The notes under the pieces are model-generated. The model saw only the letters and a list, made by a program, of their open reading frames with translations. It was not told the DNA's origin and did not search any database. The translations under genes were made by a program, and so were the position numbers. From an uncultured Roseburia sp. (lineage in GTDB: Bacteria; Bacillota; Clostridia; Lachnospirales; Lachnospiraceae), in assembly GCA_945787015.1 (NCBI GenBank), contig CALZGM010000015.1:1-64000 (forward strand): 64,000 nt of DNA, read 5' to 3'. Positions 17,854 through 26,827 of the stretch are shown piece after piece; positions within the stretch are counted from its first letter, which is position 1, and each line of letters starts with the position of its first letter.

Positions 17854-19365
17854 TTATTCAAACTGAGTAGCCAGTTCCATGATATTTTCCTGTGTTGCAT
17901 CTTTGCCATCGATAAAGCCTGTAATGCGACCGTCACACATGACCATAACCCGGTCAGACATACCGATAAGTTCAGACATTTCACTGGAAATCATGATGAT
18001 ACTCTTGCCCTGTTTTGCCAAATCCGCAATAATACAGTAAATTTCATATTTGGCACCAACGTCAATACCACGGGTAGGCTCATCTAAGATAAGCACATCC
18101 GGATTATTTGCCAGCCAACGGCCGATAAGCACCTTCTGCTGGTTACCACCAGAAAGACTCTGAATCTGTGTCTTACTGGAAGGAGTTTTGATATTCATTT
18201 TTGCAACATTTTCCTGAACCAAGTCCTCTACTTTTTTATCATTAATAAAGATACCCATATCAAGGTACTGTTTCAGTGATGCAATAGAAATGTTATCAGC
18301 AATAGAGAGAACACCTAAAATACCGGTTGCACGACGATCCTCCGTCAGCATTGCAATCCCTTGATCAATCGCATCCTTCGGGCGATTAATCTTCAATTCT
18401 TTCCCTTTATATTTAATCGTGCCGGTGGTATGAGAGCGGATACCAAACAAGCCTTCCATCAGCTCGGTACGCTGCGCTCCTACCAGACCACCTACTCCTA
18501 AGATTTCCCCCTTACGAAGCGTAAAGCTTGCATGGCGGAAGCTCTTCGGATTAATGGACGTAAAATCTTCTACTTCAAAAACAACTTCTCCAGGAACATT
18601 CTCACGTACAGGATAGAGATTGGTCAACTCACGACCTACCATCTTTGTGATGATTGTATCGGTTGTCAAATCTTTTGCATCCCATGTACCTACATACTGG
18701 CCATCTCGCATGATGGTAACTTCATCGGAGATTCTAAGAATCTCATCCATTTTATGAGAGATGTAAACAATCGAAACTCCCTCAGCTTTTAAATCCTCTA
18801 CGATACGGAATAAAGCCTCCACTTCATTCTGAGTCAGAGAGGATGTCGGTTCATCTAAAATCAGAACCTTACAGTTAGCAGAAACCGCTTTTGCAATTTC
18901 TACTGATTGCATCTGAGACACACTCAGTTCACCAAGCATCTGCTTAGGGTCAAAGTCCATTCGAACTCTCTTTAACAAAGCAGCGGTATCTTCATACATT
19001 TTTTTATGATCAACGATAGGAATAAAGCCCAATGCTTTTTTCATTGGATAGCGGCCCAGGAAAATATTTTCCCCTACCGTACGGGCCGGAATCGGTTGAA
19101 GCTCCTGATGTACCATTGCGATACCCATCTTTAACGCTTCCATCGGATCCCCGATTGATACTTTTTCGCCTTCATAAAGGATTTCTCCTTCATCCATCTT
19201 ATAAATACCAAACATACACTTCATTAAGGTGGATTTTCCTGCACCATTCTCACCCATTAGGGCATGAACGCTACCGGGACGGAGACGAAGTTGTGCGTGA
19301 TCCAACGCCTTAACACCGGGGAATGATTTACAAACCCCACGCATTTCCAAGCGGTATTCAGACAT
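17854..19365 (-). CDS. mglA: Sugar ABC transporter ATPase, MglA type
   Basis: 503 residues with two fused ATP-binding cassettes. The first has Walker A GENGAGKSTL (near 38), a weak signature SVSQMQSVE and Walker B LILDEPTSSL. The second has a degenerate Walker A (GGLVGAQRTEL), a good signature LSGGNQQKV and Walker B LILDEPTRGI. This asymmetric tandem layout marks sugar importers of the MglA/RbsA class. It energises uptake through MglC. Confidence 0.94.
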   Translation of the reverse strand: MSEYRLEMRGVCKSFPGVKALDHAQLRLRPGSVHALMGENGAGKSTLMKCMFGIYKMDEGEILYEGEKVSIGDPMEALKMGIAMVHQELQPIPARTVGENIFLGRYPMKKALGFIPIVDHKKMYEDTAALLKRVRMDFDPKQMLGELSVSQMQSVEIAKAVSANCKVLILDEPTSSLTQNEVEALFRIVEDLKAEGVSIVYISHKMDEILRISDEVTIMRDGQYVGTWDAKDLTTDTIITKMVGRELTNLYPVRENVPGEVVFEVEDFTSINPKSFRHASFTLRKGEILGVGGLVGAQRTELMEGLFGIRSHTTGTIKYKGKELKINRPKDAIDQGIAMLTEDRRATGILGVLSIADNISIASLKQYLDMGIFINDKKVEDLVQENVAKMNIKTPSSKTQIQSLSGGNQQKVLIGRWLANNPDVLILDEPTRGIDVGAKYEIYCIIADLAKQGKSIIMISSEMSELIGMSDRVMVMCDGRITGFIDGKDATQENIMELATQFE

Positions 19366-19393
19366 ATGCGCAGACCTCCTCTAATTATTAAAA

Positions 19394-19415
19394 GTGGACC
19401 GCTATCGCGGTCCAC
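19394..19415 (-). terminator. Intergenic hairpin between mglB and mglA
   Basis: A perfect 9-bp stem, GTGGACCGC with GCGGTCCAC, with a 4-nt loop, followed on the minus strand by a weak T-run. It lies 20 bp after the mglB stop. Such hairpins in binding-protein-dependent operons partially terminate transcription or protect the upstream message, giving more binding protein than ATPase and permease. Confidence 0.75.
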
Positions 19416-19434
19416 CAATCTTGTTCGACTAAAA

Positions 19435-20487
19435 TTATTTAATCATTACATAGTCAACCCAGTAGTAATTATCAATTGCTTCGCCGTTTAATGCTTTAAT
19501 TGCAACGTCAACTGCTGTATGAGACTGTCCAATGTGGTCATTTAATACTGTACCTGTCATTGTTCCATTCTTAACCATTTCCTGACATTCTTCAAGAGCG
19601 TCAACACCTAATAAGTAGATATCTTTTCCAACTGTACGTCCAGCTGCCTGGATAGCTGCTGCTGCACCAAGTGCCATACCATCGTTGTTACAGAAGATAA
19701 CTTCTACTGCATCACCATGCTGTGAAAGTGCTGTAGCTGCGATTTCCTGTCCTTTATCTGTTGCCCACATACCAACCTGGTCTGCTAAACATTCAACTTC
19801 CATACCAGCATCTGTTAAAGCTTTTATAGAGTACTGTGTACGATACTGAGCATCTGGGTTTTCCGGGTCGCCTTCGATCATAACATAAGAAACTTTTCCA
19901 TCGCCGTTGATATCACCTTTGTCAGGTAAGCCAAGAACGATTTCACCCTGATATGTACCGGACTGACGAGCATCTGCACCTACGTAGCAAACACCCGGGT
20001 TATCTAAGATACCAGCGTAAGATTCGTCACCATTGTCACCAAGTGGCTCACGGTTGATAAGTACTAATGGAATGTTAGCTGCAACAACTTCATCGATAAT
20101 TAATTCTGCTGAAGATGTCTGAACTAAGTTACAGATGATAACATCCATACCCTGTGTAATGAATGTCTTAATCTGGTCTGTCTGAGTAGCCATGTCGTTC
20201 TTACCATCTACGATAGTAACATTGTACTTAACAGAATCTGTTTCTAATGTCTTGAAGTAAGCTTCAATCTCGTTACGGTATAATGTCATGAAGTTGTCAT
20301 CGAACTGGTAAATTGCAACACCAACGTTATAAGTTGTTGCACCTGAAGCGTCATCCTTAGATGCTTCCTGTTTCTGTTCTGTAGCCGGAGTGTCATTGCC
20401 TGCCGGTTTGTCAGATCCGCCACAGCCAACTAACAAGGTTGCTGCCATTGCTACACATAAAAGTGCGCTTAAGAGTTTCTTTTTCAT
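19435..20487 (-). CDS. mglB: Galactose-type ABC transporter substrate-binding lipoprotein
   Basis: 350 residues with a lipoprotein signal (LLVGCGG, Cys near residue 22) and a Ser/Asp-rich linker. The periplasmic-binding fold contains DINGDGKVSYVMIEGDPEN, equivalent to the calcium-binding loop of galactose/glucose-binding protein. Codon choice is uniform (GCT, GAA, GTT), as expected of a highly expressed gene. It is first in the mglBAC operon, with AAAGGAGG upstream. It captures sugar outside the membrane for MglAC and may also serve chemotaxis, since a chemoreceptor gene adjoins it. Confidence 0.93.
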   Translation of the reverse strand: MKKKLLSALLCVAMAATLLVGCGGSDKPAGNDTPATEQKQEASKDDASGATTYNVGVAIYQFDDNFMTLYRNEIEAYFKTLETDSVKYNVTIVDGKNDMATQTDQIKTFITQGMDVIICNLVQTSSAELIIDEVVAANIPLVLINREPLGDNGDESYAGILDNPGVCYVGADARQSGTYQGEIVLGLPDKGDINGDGKVSYVMIEGDPENPDAQYRTQYSIKALTDAGMEVECLADQVGMWATDKGQEIAATALSQHGDAVEVIFCNNDGMALGAAAAIQAAGRTVGKDIYLLGVDALEECQEMVKNGTMTGTVLNDHIGQSHTAVDVAIKALNGEAIDNYYWVDYVMIK

Positions 20488-20530
20488 TTTTTTGTCCTCC
20501 TTTATTTTCGTGAGGATTCCCCCCTCATCG

Positions 20531-20545
20531 ATAAACTAAGTTTAT
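20531..20545. promoter_or_regulatory. Perfect 7-1-7 palindrome in the mglB leader
   Basis: ATAAACT-A-AGTTTAT is a perfect inverted repeat 44 bp upstream of the mglB start. A possible promoter (ATGACA, 16 bp, TATAGT on the minus strand) lies further upstream, so the palindrome would be in the 5' leader or overlap the transcript start. It could be an operator. It does not match the catabolite-response element consensus. Confidence 0.4.
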
Positions 20546-20667
20546 ACGAAAAAATTACTTGTTAGAATAGGATTTTCTTCGAAAAAACTATAAAATTATT
20601 AAGCATTCTGTCATAATTTCCATTTTTCAATTCTATTTTTTGTACATTTTAACCAATTTCTGCCCTC

Positions 20668-22452
20668 TTACTCAACCACGAACACTGAAATTTCTTTCAT
20701 TAATCGCTTTGATGTATCCTCACATTTATCTACTTCTTCGCTAACCTCAGACGTACGGTTTTTCACATCCAATACCTTTTCTGCGATATTTGTTGTGCCT
20801 ATAGCGCCCTCATTTGTCGCGTTTGCAATTTCATCCATTGCATCAAGCACTCCATCAATGGATGCCAGTAATTCCTGAGAGGTTGCGCTGAAATCACTAA
20901 TTAATTCATCAATTTCTTCCGCATCCTTACTGTATGCTTCTGCAACCTTATCAAACATATCATAGCCAGTCACTACATCCTTTGCCACGAACTCTAACAA
21001 ACGTGTTGCATCTCCTGCCAGATTATCTACTGCAGATGTGACTTCCGCTGTTACGCTTTGAATTTTCGTAACTGCCTGTTTGGACTGTTCTGCCAGTCCA
21101 CCAATTTCAGATGCAACTACTGCAAAGCCTCTTCCCGCTTCTCCCGCTCTTGCAGCCTCAATAGATGCATTTAATGCCAAAAGATTGGTCTGCTCTGTAA
21201 TTTCCATAATCGCAGAAGAAAGTACTTCAATCTGCTTTACAACTTTTGCTTCCTCCAATGCCCGTGTCAGGCTTTCGCGCAGTTCATTATGCATCTGTCC
21301 TGCATGCGCTCTCTGTATCTTTGTATCTTCTTTCGCTTTTGCAGCACGTTCATGAATGCTTATGGCCTGTTCTGCACCATCCTGTGAACGAACAGCGATA
21401 TTCTTTGCTGCTTCTTCAATTTCATGAGACATATTTTTGATGGTTTCGGAAGATGAAGCGGTCTCTTCCATTCCGGCTGCCAGCTGCTGAGTCGTAGCAG
21501 ACACATCCTCAATATGTCCGCTCAATATATCAACATGCTCTTTGACACGGTCAACAATACCATTAATCTGCCCGCTCTGATTTTTCACCTCCAAAATCAG
21601 TCCGCCTACCTGCTGTTTCATATTTTCAAGGCCTGTAGCCAGTGTCCCGAAATCATCCTTGCGACCTGCAAGCTGCTTTGGAAGTTCTTCTGTAAAATCA
21701 CCTTTTGCAATTCCCCCTATGTACTGTAAGGAAGCTGCAAATGCGCTGGTTAGGCTTCTGCCAATATAAACTCCCAAACCTACCAGAATCACCAGTACCA
21801 CAATCTGAATAACTGCTGACATCTTCACGGTTGCATCGATTTTCTCATATAGATCTGCCGTCTGCAAATCAACAGAGGTATCAATATAATCCACATAATT
21901 ACCGGTTCCTATTACCCAGCCGAACGGTTCAAATGCCTTACTGTAAGAACGCTTTGGTGATGGTTCGGTTTCACCTTCCTTTGGAAATACATAATCCACA
22001 AAACCGCCATCCGGCTCCATACCAACTCTTATAATCTCACGGACCATCTCGTAGCCGTTTGCATCAGTTGTTGCCATACGATTCGTTCCTTCCGCTGCAC
22101 CACCAAGTAAGACCACATTTACTCCCTCATAGGTATCTGCCCAGAAATAACCCGCATCGCCATAGCGAAGCTCTCTTAATAAATCCGCCCCTACTTTCTT
22201 TGCTTCCGCTAAAGTGTACTCCCCGCTTTCATATTTGGCATAAACTGCATCCAGCATAGATATCGCATTTTCCACCTGTTCTCTGATATTTTCATCATAG
22301 TCAGCCCGAATGCTTTCCTCAAGCATGTCCGAAGCCTCGGCTCCAAGCCCTTTTAATTCTACGATAGTCATGCTCCCCAATGTTACCAACCCAATCAGTG
22401 TAACAATTACAATAAGTACCATTTTTAGCTTTACGCTAATGTTTTTCAACAC
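20668..22452 (-). CDS. Methyl-accepting chemotaxis protein
   Basis: About 594 residues. A first transmembrane helix at about 11-31 is followed by a single-Cache sensor domain outside the cell ([31 protein letters not shown]), a second helix at about 190-212, HAMP, and the kinase-control hairpin ([20 protein letters not shown]). It relays ligand occupancy to CheA/CheW. The start is ambiguous: the AGGAGG site abuts GTG 22458, while GTG 22452 and TTG 22449 have better spacing. Its position upstream of mglB fits a nutrient receptor. Confidence 0.9.
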   Translation of the reverse strand: MLKNISVKLKMVLIVIVTLIGLVTLGSMTIVELKGLGAEASDMLEESIRADYDENIREQVENAISMLDAVYAKYESGEYTLAEAKKVGADLLRELRYGDAGYFWADTYEGVNVVLLGGAAEGTNRMATTDANGYEMVREIIRVGMEPDGGFVDYVFPKEGETEPSPKRSYSKAFEPFGWVIGTGNYVDYIDTSVDLQTADLYEKIDATVKMSAVIQIVVLVILVGLGVYIGRSLTSAFAASLQYIGGIAKGDFTEELPKQLAGRKDDFGTLATGLENMKQQVGGLILEVKNQSGQINGIVDRVKEHVDILSGHIEDVSATTQQLAAGMEETASSSETIKNMSHEIEEAAKNIAVRSQDGAEQAISIHERAAKAKEDTKIQRAHAGQMHNELRESLTRALEEAKVVKQIEVLSSAIMEITEQTNLLALNASIEAARAGEAGRGFAVVASEIGGLAEQSKQAVTKIQSVTAEVTSAVDNLAGDATRLLEFVAKDVVTGYDMFDKVAEAYSKDAEEIDELISDFSATSQELLASIDGVLDAMDEIANATNEGAIGTTNIAEKVLDVKNRTSEVSEEVDKCEDTSKRLMKEISVFVVE

Positions 22453-22562
22453 CTTCACCTCCTGTATTATGGTTCAATATGGTACTATTATACCATGCAT
22501 TTCCGGTTGGGTCTAGCCCGAGGAGGGTTAAAACTTTGTTTTAGGCTATTGCATAATCGAAC

Positions 22563-22600
22563 AAAAAAGAGAAAAATCAGCTTAAGCTGACTTTCCTCTT
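22563..22600 (-). terminator. Terminator after pta
   Basis: TCAGC (22577-22581) pairs with GCTGA (22586-22590) around TTAA. The stem extends through flanking A/T-rich arms (22567-22576 with 22591-22600), followed by A's on the plus strand (U-run on the minus). Confidence 0.7.
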
Positions 22601-22631
22601 TTTCTATTCACTAATTATTGTTATATCATTC

Positions 22632-23615
22632 CTATGCCAATGCTGCCGTAATGATAGCCATAGAATATACTTCTGCTGCATTACATCCACGGGACAGGTC
22701 ATTGATTGGTGCATTCAAGCCAAGTAAAATTGGTCCATATGCTTCAAAGTTACCAAGACGCTGAGCAATCTTATAACCGATGTTACCTGCGTTGATATCC
22801 GGGAAGATGAATGTGTTAGCATGTCCTGCGACCGGATTGTCCGGGCATTTTGTACGAGCTACACGTGGAGATACAGCTGCATCAAACTGTAATTCTCCTT
22901 CGATTGGAATCTCCGGATATTTTGCCTTTGCTTTATTTGCAGCGTTGCGAATCTTATCTACGTCTTCACCTTTACCTGAGCCTAATGTAGAGTAGCTCAA
23001 GAATGCAACCTTAGGGTCAATACCGAAAATCTTTGCACAAGCTGCTGTCTCGCCTGCGATTTCTACCAATTCATCTTCGGATGGTTTAATATTAATTGCG
23101 CAGTCACCCATAGCGATTACTTCATTATCACCGGTAGCTGACGGACGTACAAGAATGAAGCAGGAAGAAACGATAGAATTACCCGGTTTTGTTTTGATTA
23201 CCTGTAATGCCGGACGTACGGTATCTGCTGTTGAATAGGTTGCACCGCCAAGAAGAGAATCTGCAACGCCCATTTTTACCAACATGGTACCAAAATAGTT
23301 CGCCTGTAATAAGGTTTTTCTTGCCTGCTCCGGTGTAACACCTTTGCTCTTACGAAGTTCACAGAATAACTCAACCATTTCATCAAAACGGTCATATTTT
23401 AAAGGATCAATAATTTCCGCCCCACGAATATTGAACCCTGCTTCTTCTGCTTTTGCAAAAATCTCTTCTTCATTACCAACTAAAATTGGATGTAAGAAAG
23501 TACCTGCCAACAGGCGGGAAGCAGCTTCCAAGATACGCGGATCATTTCCTTCCGTAAATACAATTTTCTTTGGGTTCTTTTTCAAGATGTCGATTAACTG
23601 ACCAAATCCAAACAT
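22632..23615 (-). CDS. pta: Phosphate acetyltransferase
   Basis: 327 residues, the usual length of the short Pta class. It opens FGFGQLIDILKKNPKKIVF. The phosphate/CoA-binding region includes LLGGATYSTADTVRPALQ, and the C-terminus contains NTFIFPDINAGNIGYK. It converts acetyl-CoA and phosphate to acetyl phosphate for acetate formation. Acetate kinase, usually adjacent, is not next to it; a terminator follows the gene directly. AGGAGAAG precedes the ATG. Confidence 0.95.
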   Translation of the reverse strand: MFGFGQLIDILKKNPKKIVFTEGNDPRILEAASRLLAGTFLHPILVGNEEEIFAKAEEAGFNIRGAEIIDPLKYDRFDEMVELFCELRKSKGVTPEQARKTLLQANYFGTMLVKMGVADSLLGGATYSTADTVRPALQVIKTKPGNSIVSSCFILVRPSATGDNEVIAMGDCAINIKPSEDELVEIAGETAACAKIFGIDPKVAFLSYSTLGSGKGEDVDKIRNAANKAKAKYPEIPIEGELQFDAAVSPRVARTKCPDNPVAGHANTFIFPDINAGNIGYKIAQRLGNFEAYGPILLGLNAPINDLSRGCNAAEVYSMAIITAALA

Positions 23616-23763
23616 TTTTTTCTTCTCCTTTTATATATATGTTTATTATTTATGAAAGCGCTTACTCCCATGCTACGCAAGGCTTTGCGCTCACTTGACA
23701 CGATTTATTATATAGCAGATTTTTGTAATTTCAATGCTTGTACTCAAATAAATGCAGAAATTT

Positions 23764-24318
23764 TTAGTCTGTCCAAAAATCGTCGATGTTCCCCCCGGTT
23801 ATCTCACTTTCATTTCGAACGGATGCTTTTTCTTGATTGCTTTTTTCTTCCTCCAACTCTTCCATCGCTTCACGAAACTCTTCCGTCTGCGCCAGCTTCA
23901 ATGCCTTTATGAGATTGGGCACATGATGGTGCTCTTTATCCGGTCTTGTTGCCAGCATAATACGGCGGAACAAAAACAAAATACAGATTGCAATCACCGA
24001 TAGCAGCATTTCTTTTGATCCCTGATGGGAAATAATCATCTGACGCGCAATTAGAAAAATTAATGCTTCAATGATGTTTGAAGTATTCGGTTTACACAGC
24101 ATTTTTGCAAACTCAATACCGATTACCACCAATGATACCGCTTCCAAAAATTCCATAAAGGAACCTGCCTGATTCCGATTTACCCAAAACTGCATCATCT
24201 CCGGCAGCAACCCTATCAGTGAAATGATAATCCCAATCACAACAATGATGCCCATTACGAATTCCCCAATATCACATATATCAGAAAGCCTTTTCCTTAG
24301 TTTTTCTAAAAAGTGCAT
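23764..24318 (-). CDS. PsiE-like integral membrane protein
   Basis: 184 residues, with four hydrophobic helices at about 20-40, 52-75, 85-98 and 103-118 and a charged C-terminal tail rich in Glu and Lys. Length and layout resemble the PsiE (phosphate-starvation-inducible E) family, but no diagnostic residue is known to me. It is alone between pta and the SRP RNA gene. The function is unknown. Confidence 0.55.
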   Translation of the reverse strand: MHFLEKLRKRLSDICDIGEFVMGIIVVIGIIISLIGLLPEMMQFWVNRNQAGSFMEFLEAVSLVVIGIEFAKMLCKPNTSNIIEALIFLIARQMIISHQGSKEMLLSVIAICILFLFRRIMLATRPDKEHHHVPNLIKALKLAQTEEFREAMEELEEEKSNQEKASVRNESEITGGNIDDFWTD

Positions 24319-24366
24319 CCTTCATCCCCCTCGTATCCGTTTATATGACTATTTTACTATAGAAAT

Positions 24367-24402
24367 AAAAAAAAGACCATATTCTTTTTGAATATCGTCT
24401 TT
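24367..24402 (-). terminator. Terminator of the SRP RNA gene
   Basis: A 13-bp stem (24390-24402 with 24372-24384) with one G-U/mismatch and a 5-nt loop, followed on the minus strand by eight T's. It starts about 12 nt after the mature 3' end of the RNA. Confidence 0.88.
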
Positions 24403-24413
24403 CAAATCCTTTT

Positions 24414-24608
24414 AAACCGAGCGCAGCGTGGGCCGTTACCTACACAGTTAGCTCGGCCCAGGCACCCTCGCATCACCCAGGAGCTTCCGCTTAAGGCTGC
24501 TTCATTCCTGACCTGACCTGGTTCGCAGATTCCTGCCGTGCAAGACCCAAGCGTCAACGCCACTTTTGTAGGGCGGCTCCTTTCGGAGAACCCCACGTGC
24601 CACTCGGA
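24414..24608 (-). ncRNA. ffs: Signal recognition particle RNA (Gram-positive type)
   Basis: On the minus strand the conserved domain IV is present: GTCAGG, the asymmetric loop around GGAA, and AGCAGCC (about 24495-24525). The Alu-side strings GTTGACGCTTGGGT and TGCCTGGGCCGAGCTAACTG match the layout of Bacillus scRNA. The ends can pair (CCGAG with CTCGG). Length is about 195 nt, so the Alu domain appears shorter than the 271-nt Bacillus RNA. It forms the scaffold for Ffh in targeting membrane proteins. tadA lies directly upstream, as in Bacillus. The ends are estimated from the promoter and terminator. Confidence 0.92.
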
Positions 24609-24614
24609 GCTTTT

Positions 24615-24643
24615 AGTATAACTTATGGCTTCTTTGTTGTCAA
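24615..24643 (-). promoter_or_regulatory. Promoter of the SRP RNA gene
   Basis: On the minus strand, -35 TTGACA (24638-24643), a 17-bp spacer and -10 TATACT (24615-24620). The -35 overlaps the tadA stop codon (24640-24642), so the RNA has its own strong promoter at the 3' end of tadA. Confidence 0.85.
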
Positions 24644-25131
24644 TCCTTTCCCGGATTTTGCTTTGCATCTTGCTTTTTTCTCTCCCTCAGTTCCCGAAAG
24701 AAACCGGACAGCATAGTTGAACACTCTTCCTCTAATACGCCACGTTCTATTTCTACCTGATGATTAAATTCTGCCATCTGCAGCAAATTAAGTATTGACC
24801 CGGCACAACCGGCTTTTGGATTCATACTGGCGATAACCACCTTTTTCATCCTGCTTTGTACAATCGCTCCGGCACACATCTGACAAGGTTCTAAAGTTAC
24901 ATACATGGTGCAGTCCTCCAAACGCCAGTCGCCCGTTTTCTTACTCGCCTTTTTTATCGCGGTCAGTTCCGCATGGGCAAGGGTATTTCCTTCCGTGTTC
25001 CTGCGGTTATAGCCCCTCGCAATAATCTTCTCATTTTGAACGATTACGCAGCCAATAGGCACCTCATGTAAAGCGTAAGCCTTTTTAGCCTCCCGCATAG
25101 CTGCTTTCATATATTTTTCATCTTGTGTCAT
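24640..25131 (-). CDS. tadA: tRNA-specific adenosine(34) deaminase
   Basis: 163 residues. Zinc-dependent deaminase motifs: HAE (in TLAHAELTAIKK, about residue 52, with catalytic Glu) and PCQMCAGA (about 82-89). The N-terminus EKYMKAAMREAKKAY is typical. It converts A34 to inosine in the tRNA-Arg wobble position. It is followed by the SRP RNA gene, the arrangement known from Bacillus yaaJ-scr, but dnaX is not next here. Confidence 0.95.
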   Translation of the reverse strand: MTQDEKYMKAAMREAKKAYALHEVPIGCVIVQNEKIIARGYNRRNTEGNTLAHAELTAIKKASKKTGDWRLEDCTMYVTLEPCQMCAGAIVQSRMKKVVIASMNPKAGCAGSILNLLQMAEFNHQVEIERGVLEEECSTMLSGFFRELRERKKQDAKQNPGKD

Positions 25132-25198
25132 GTCTATCCCTCGTGCTATCCTAAAGATAGTTTTATTTTAGCTTTAATCGGAAAGGTTGGCAATCATT

Positions 25199-25780
25199 AT
25201 GGCACAAAATTCTTCTCATTATTTTGCAGTTCAATACGAAACAGAACGGCTTATTCTAAAAATATTGACTGCTGATTACGCAGAAAAGGTCTGCGATTTT
25301 CTTACTCGCAATAGAGAAGTTTTCGGGAAATATGAGCCTGCTGAACCGCCAAACTACTACACTCCGGCTTATCAGGCTACCATCCTAAACTGTGAAATGC
25401 AGCTTGCCCTGAAAGAAGAAAGTATCCGTTATTATGTTTTTCTCAAAGAAAATCCCGGACAAATAATCGGAACCATCTGCCTGCACAACATTACACCGCG
25501 CATATATTCCTGTTGCGAAATCGGCTATAAATTCGATGCTGCTTTCTGGCACAAGGGATATGCAAGGGAAGCCGTTGCCATGGGTATTTCCATTGCCTTT
25601 GCTGCCCTTGGTCTTCACCGGGTCTCTGCCAGAGTAATGCCTGATAATACAGCCTCTATCCGCCTGCTAAAAAGCCTTCTTTTTGAAGAAGAAGGCCTTG
25701 AGCACGAATCCATCCGGATACAAAATGAATGGCAGGACCACCTGCGTTTTTCGCTGCTAAATCACTCCTCTAATACATGA
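25199..25780 (+). CDS. GNAT acetyltransferase, RimJ/RimL-like
   Basis: ATG 25199 is chosen (GGAAAGG 12 bp upstream); an in-frame TTG at 25187 touches the ribosome site. 193 residues. It opens with TERLILKILTADYAEKVCDF, and motif A GYKFDAAFWHKGYAREAVAMG carries the acetyl-CoA loop near 125. NTASIRLLKSLLF is the conserved C-terminal helix. These enzymes acetylate N-terminal or side-chain amines of proteins or small molecules. The substrate cannot be inferred. Its last 19 bp overlap the convergent gene. Confidence 0.88.
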   Translation: MAQNSSHYFAVQYETERLILKILTADYAEKVCDFLTRNREVFGKYEPAEPPNYYTPAYQATILNCEMQLALKEESIRYYVFLKENPGQIIGTICLHNITPRIYSCCEIGYKFDAAFWHKGYAREAVAMGISIAFAALGLHRVSARVMPDNTASIRLLKSLLFEEEGLEHESIRIQNEWQDHLRFSLLNHSSNT

Positions 25781-26682
25781 TACCAGATGCCCGGCTGATG
25801 TTCTTTCATTTCTTCACAGGATGCAGTCTGAAGGACTGCATCTTTTTGCGTCAAAAAGAAGCCCGGGAAACCAAAGATGGATGCCATAACCCGTTCCTGT
25901 CTTTGATAAATGCCCGGCACGCCTAAGAACCATCTTCCATCCGACAATCTGCCCAACAACAAATAATGGTAATTAAAAAATCCGTGAAGAAGGAAGCTGT
26001 TATTTCCAAGATACCAGTATTTCTTTGGCAGTTCTCTCAAATCTTTTAATTCTATTTGAACTGCTTCTACTTCATCGCCATATAAGGTGCGCTCCTTACG
26101 ATTCTTCCACTGCTCCCATATTTCCGTCATATCATAAGTCGGGAAAACATTTTGCACCTGGATTTCCATCGTATGCAAAGATTCCTGCTCTGCATCTTCC
26201 ACTACTTCCTGCGATACCTCCTGTTGCGGCTGCTGCTTTTCTTCCTGCAGCAATTCCTTTTGTTCCTCCTCACTTTCCTGTTTTATATATGGTAAAAGCA
26301 TTTCATCTTTTATCTCTGCCATCTTTATCTCACGCCAAAAGCTAAAGTATCTCTTCTCGTTTGAATCAACAATACATACACCATCTATTTTATTAAAATC
26401 CAAATTACTTTCCAAAATATTTTCCGTCTGAAACGCGATATTTGCCGTTCCTGTCCCTCTTTCTATCGGAAATTCTCCTATCGGAATCGAAGCAATTCTT
26501 CCGTCTTTCATATAAGCGAAGGAAACCTGCCCCACTCCTCTCATCACCCCGGTATTCATGAAGTGTATTTCAATTCGTCCCGAGCTGCCACGCGTCTCTA
26601 TTTTTGCATATCCCGTATTCCCGCTCTTTCTCCCCTCCTCATAAGCATATATATATGTAACAAAGCGCTGCATTCCTGCCAT
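25762..26682 (-). CDS. Conserved hypothetical protein (DUF6128-like)
   Basis: 306 residues, with AGGAG 7 bp upstream of the ATG. An N-terminal beta-rich domain (about 1-120, starting MAGMQRFVTYIYAYEEG) is followed by an acidic Gln/Glu-rich linker at about 130-170. The C-terminal domain has aromatic motifs (LPKKYWYLGNNSFLLHGF, FLGVPGIYQRQERVMA). I associate this architecture with the uncharacterised DUF6128 proteins of Lachnospiraceae, with limited certainty. No signal peptide, membrane segment or catalytic motif is evident. It ends convergently inside the GNAT gene by 19 bp. Confidence 0.6.
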   Translation of the reverse strand: MAGMQRFVTYIYAYEEGRKSGNTGYAKIETRGSSGRIEIHFMNTGVMRGVGQVSFAYMKDGRIASIPIGEFPIERGTGTANIAFQTENILESNLDFNKIDGVCIVDSNEKRYFSFWREIKMAEIKDEMLLPYIKQESEEEQKELLQEEKQQPQQEVSQEVVEDAEQESLHTMEIQVQNVFPTYDMTEIWEQWKNRKERTLYGDEVEAVQIELKDLRELPKKYWYLGNNSFLLHGFFNYHYLLLGRLSDGRWFLGVPGIYQRQERVMASIFGFPGFFLTQKDAVLQTASCEEMKEHQPGIWYHVLEE

Positions 26683-26754
26683 ATCATTTCTCCTAATCTT
26701 TTTTACTATATCTATGCAAATGAGACTGCAGCTATGATATTTTTATAATAAGGA

Positions 26755-26802
26755 TTGACAAAATATCTTTCAGATAATATAATTAAATCAGTAACAGTTA
26801 CT
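26755..26802 (+). promoter_or_regulatory. Promoter and operator of the Fur-family repressor gene
   Basis: -35 TTGACA (26755-26760), a 17-bp spacer, and -10 TATAAT (26778-26783), a full consensus promoter. Just downstream AGTAAC-A-GTTACT (26790-26802) is a perfect palindrome at the expected transcript start. A near copy lies at the rubrerythrin promoter. Binding there would block transcription. Autoregulation by the encoded repressor is inferred. Confidence 0.75.
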
Positions 26803-26827
26803 ATTTTTATTAGAAAGGAAAGGTTCT

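Noticed and set aside
24402..24668. Open frame of 88 codons on the minus strand
   Set aside because: It lies over the SRP RNA gene and its promoter. The RNA signature is unambiguous and the peptide is low in hydrophobic order and unlike any protein.
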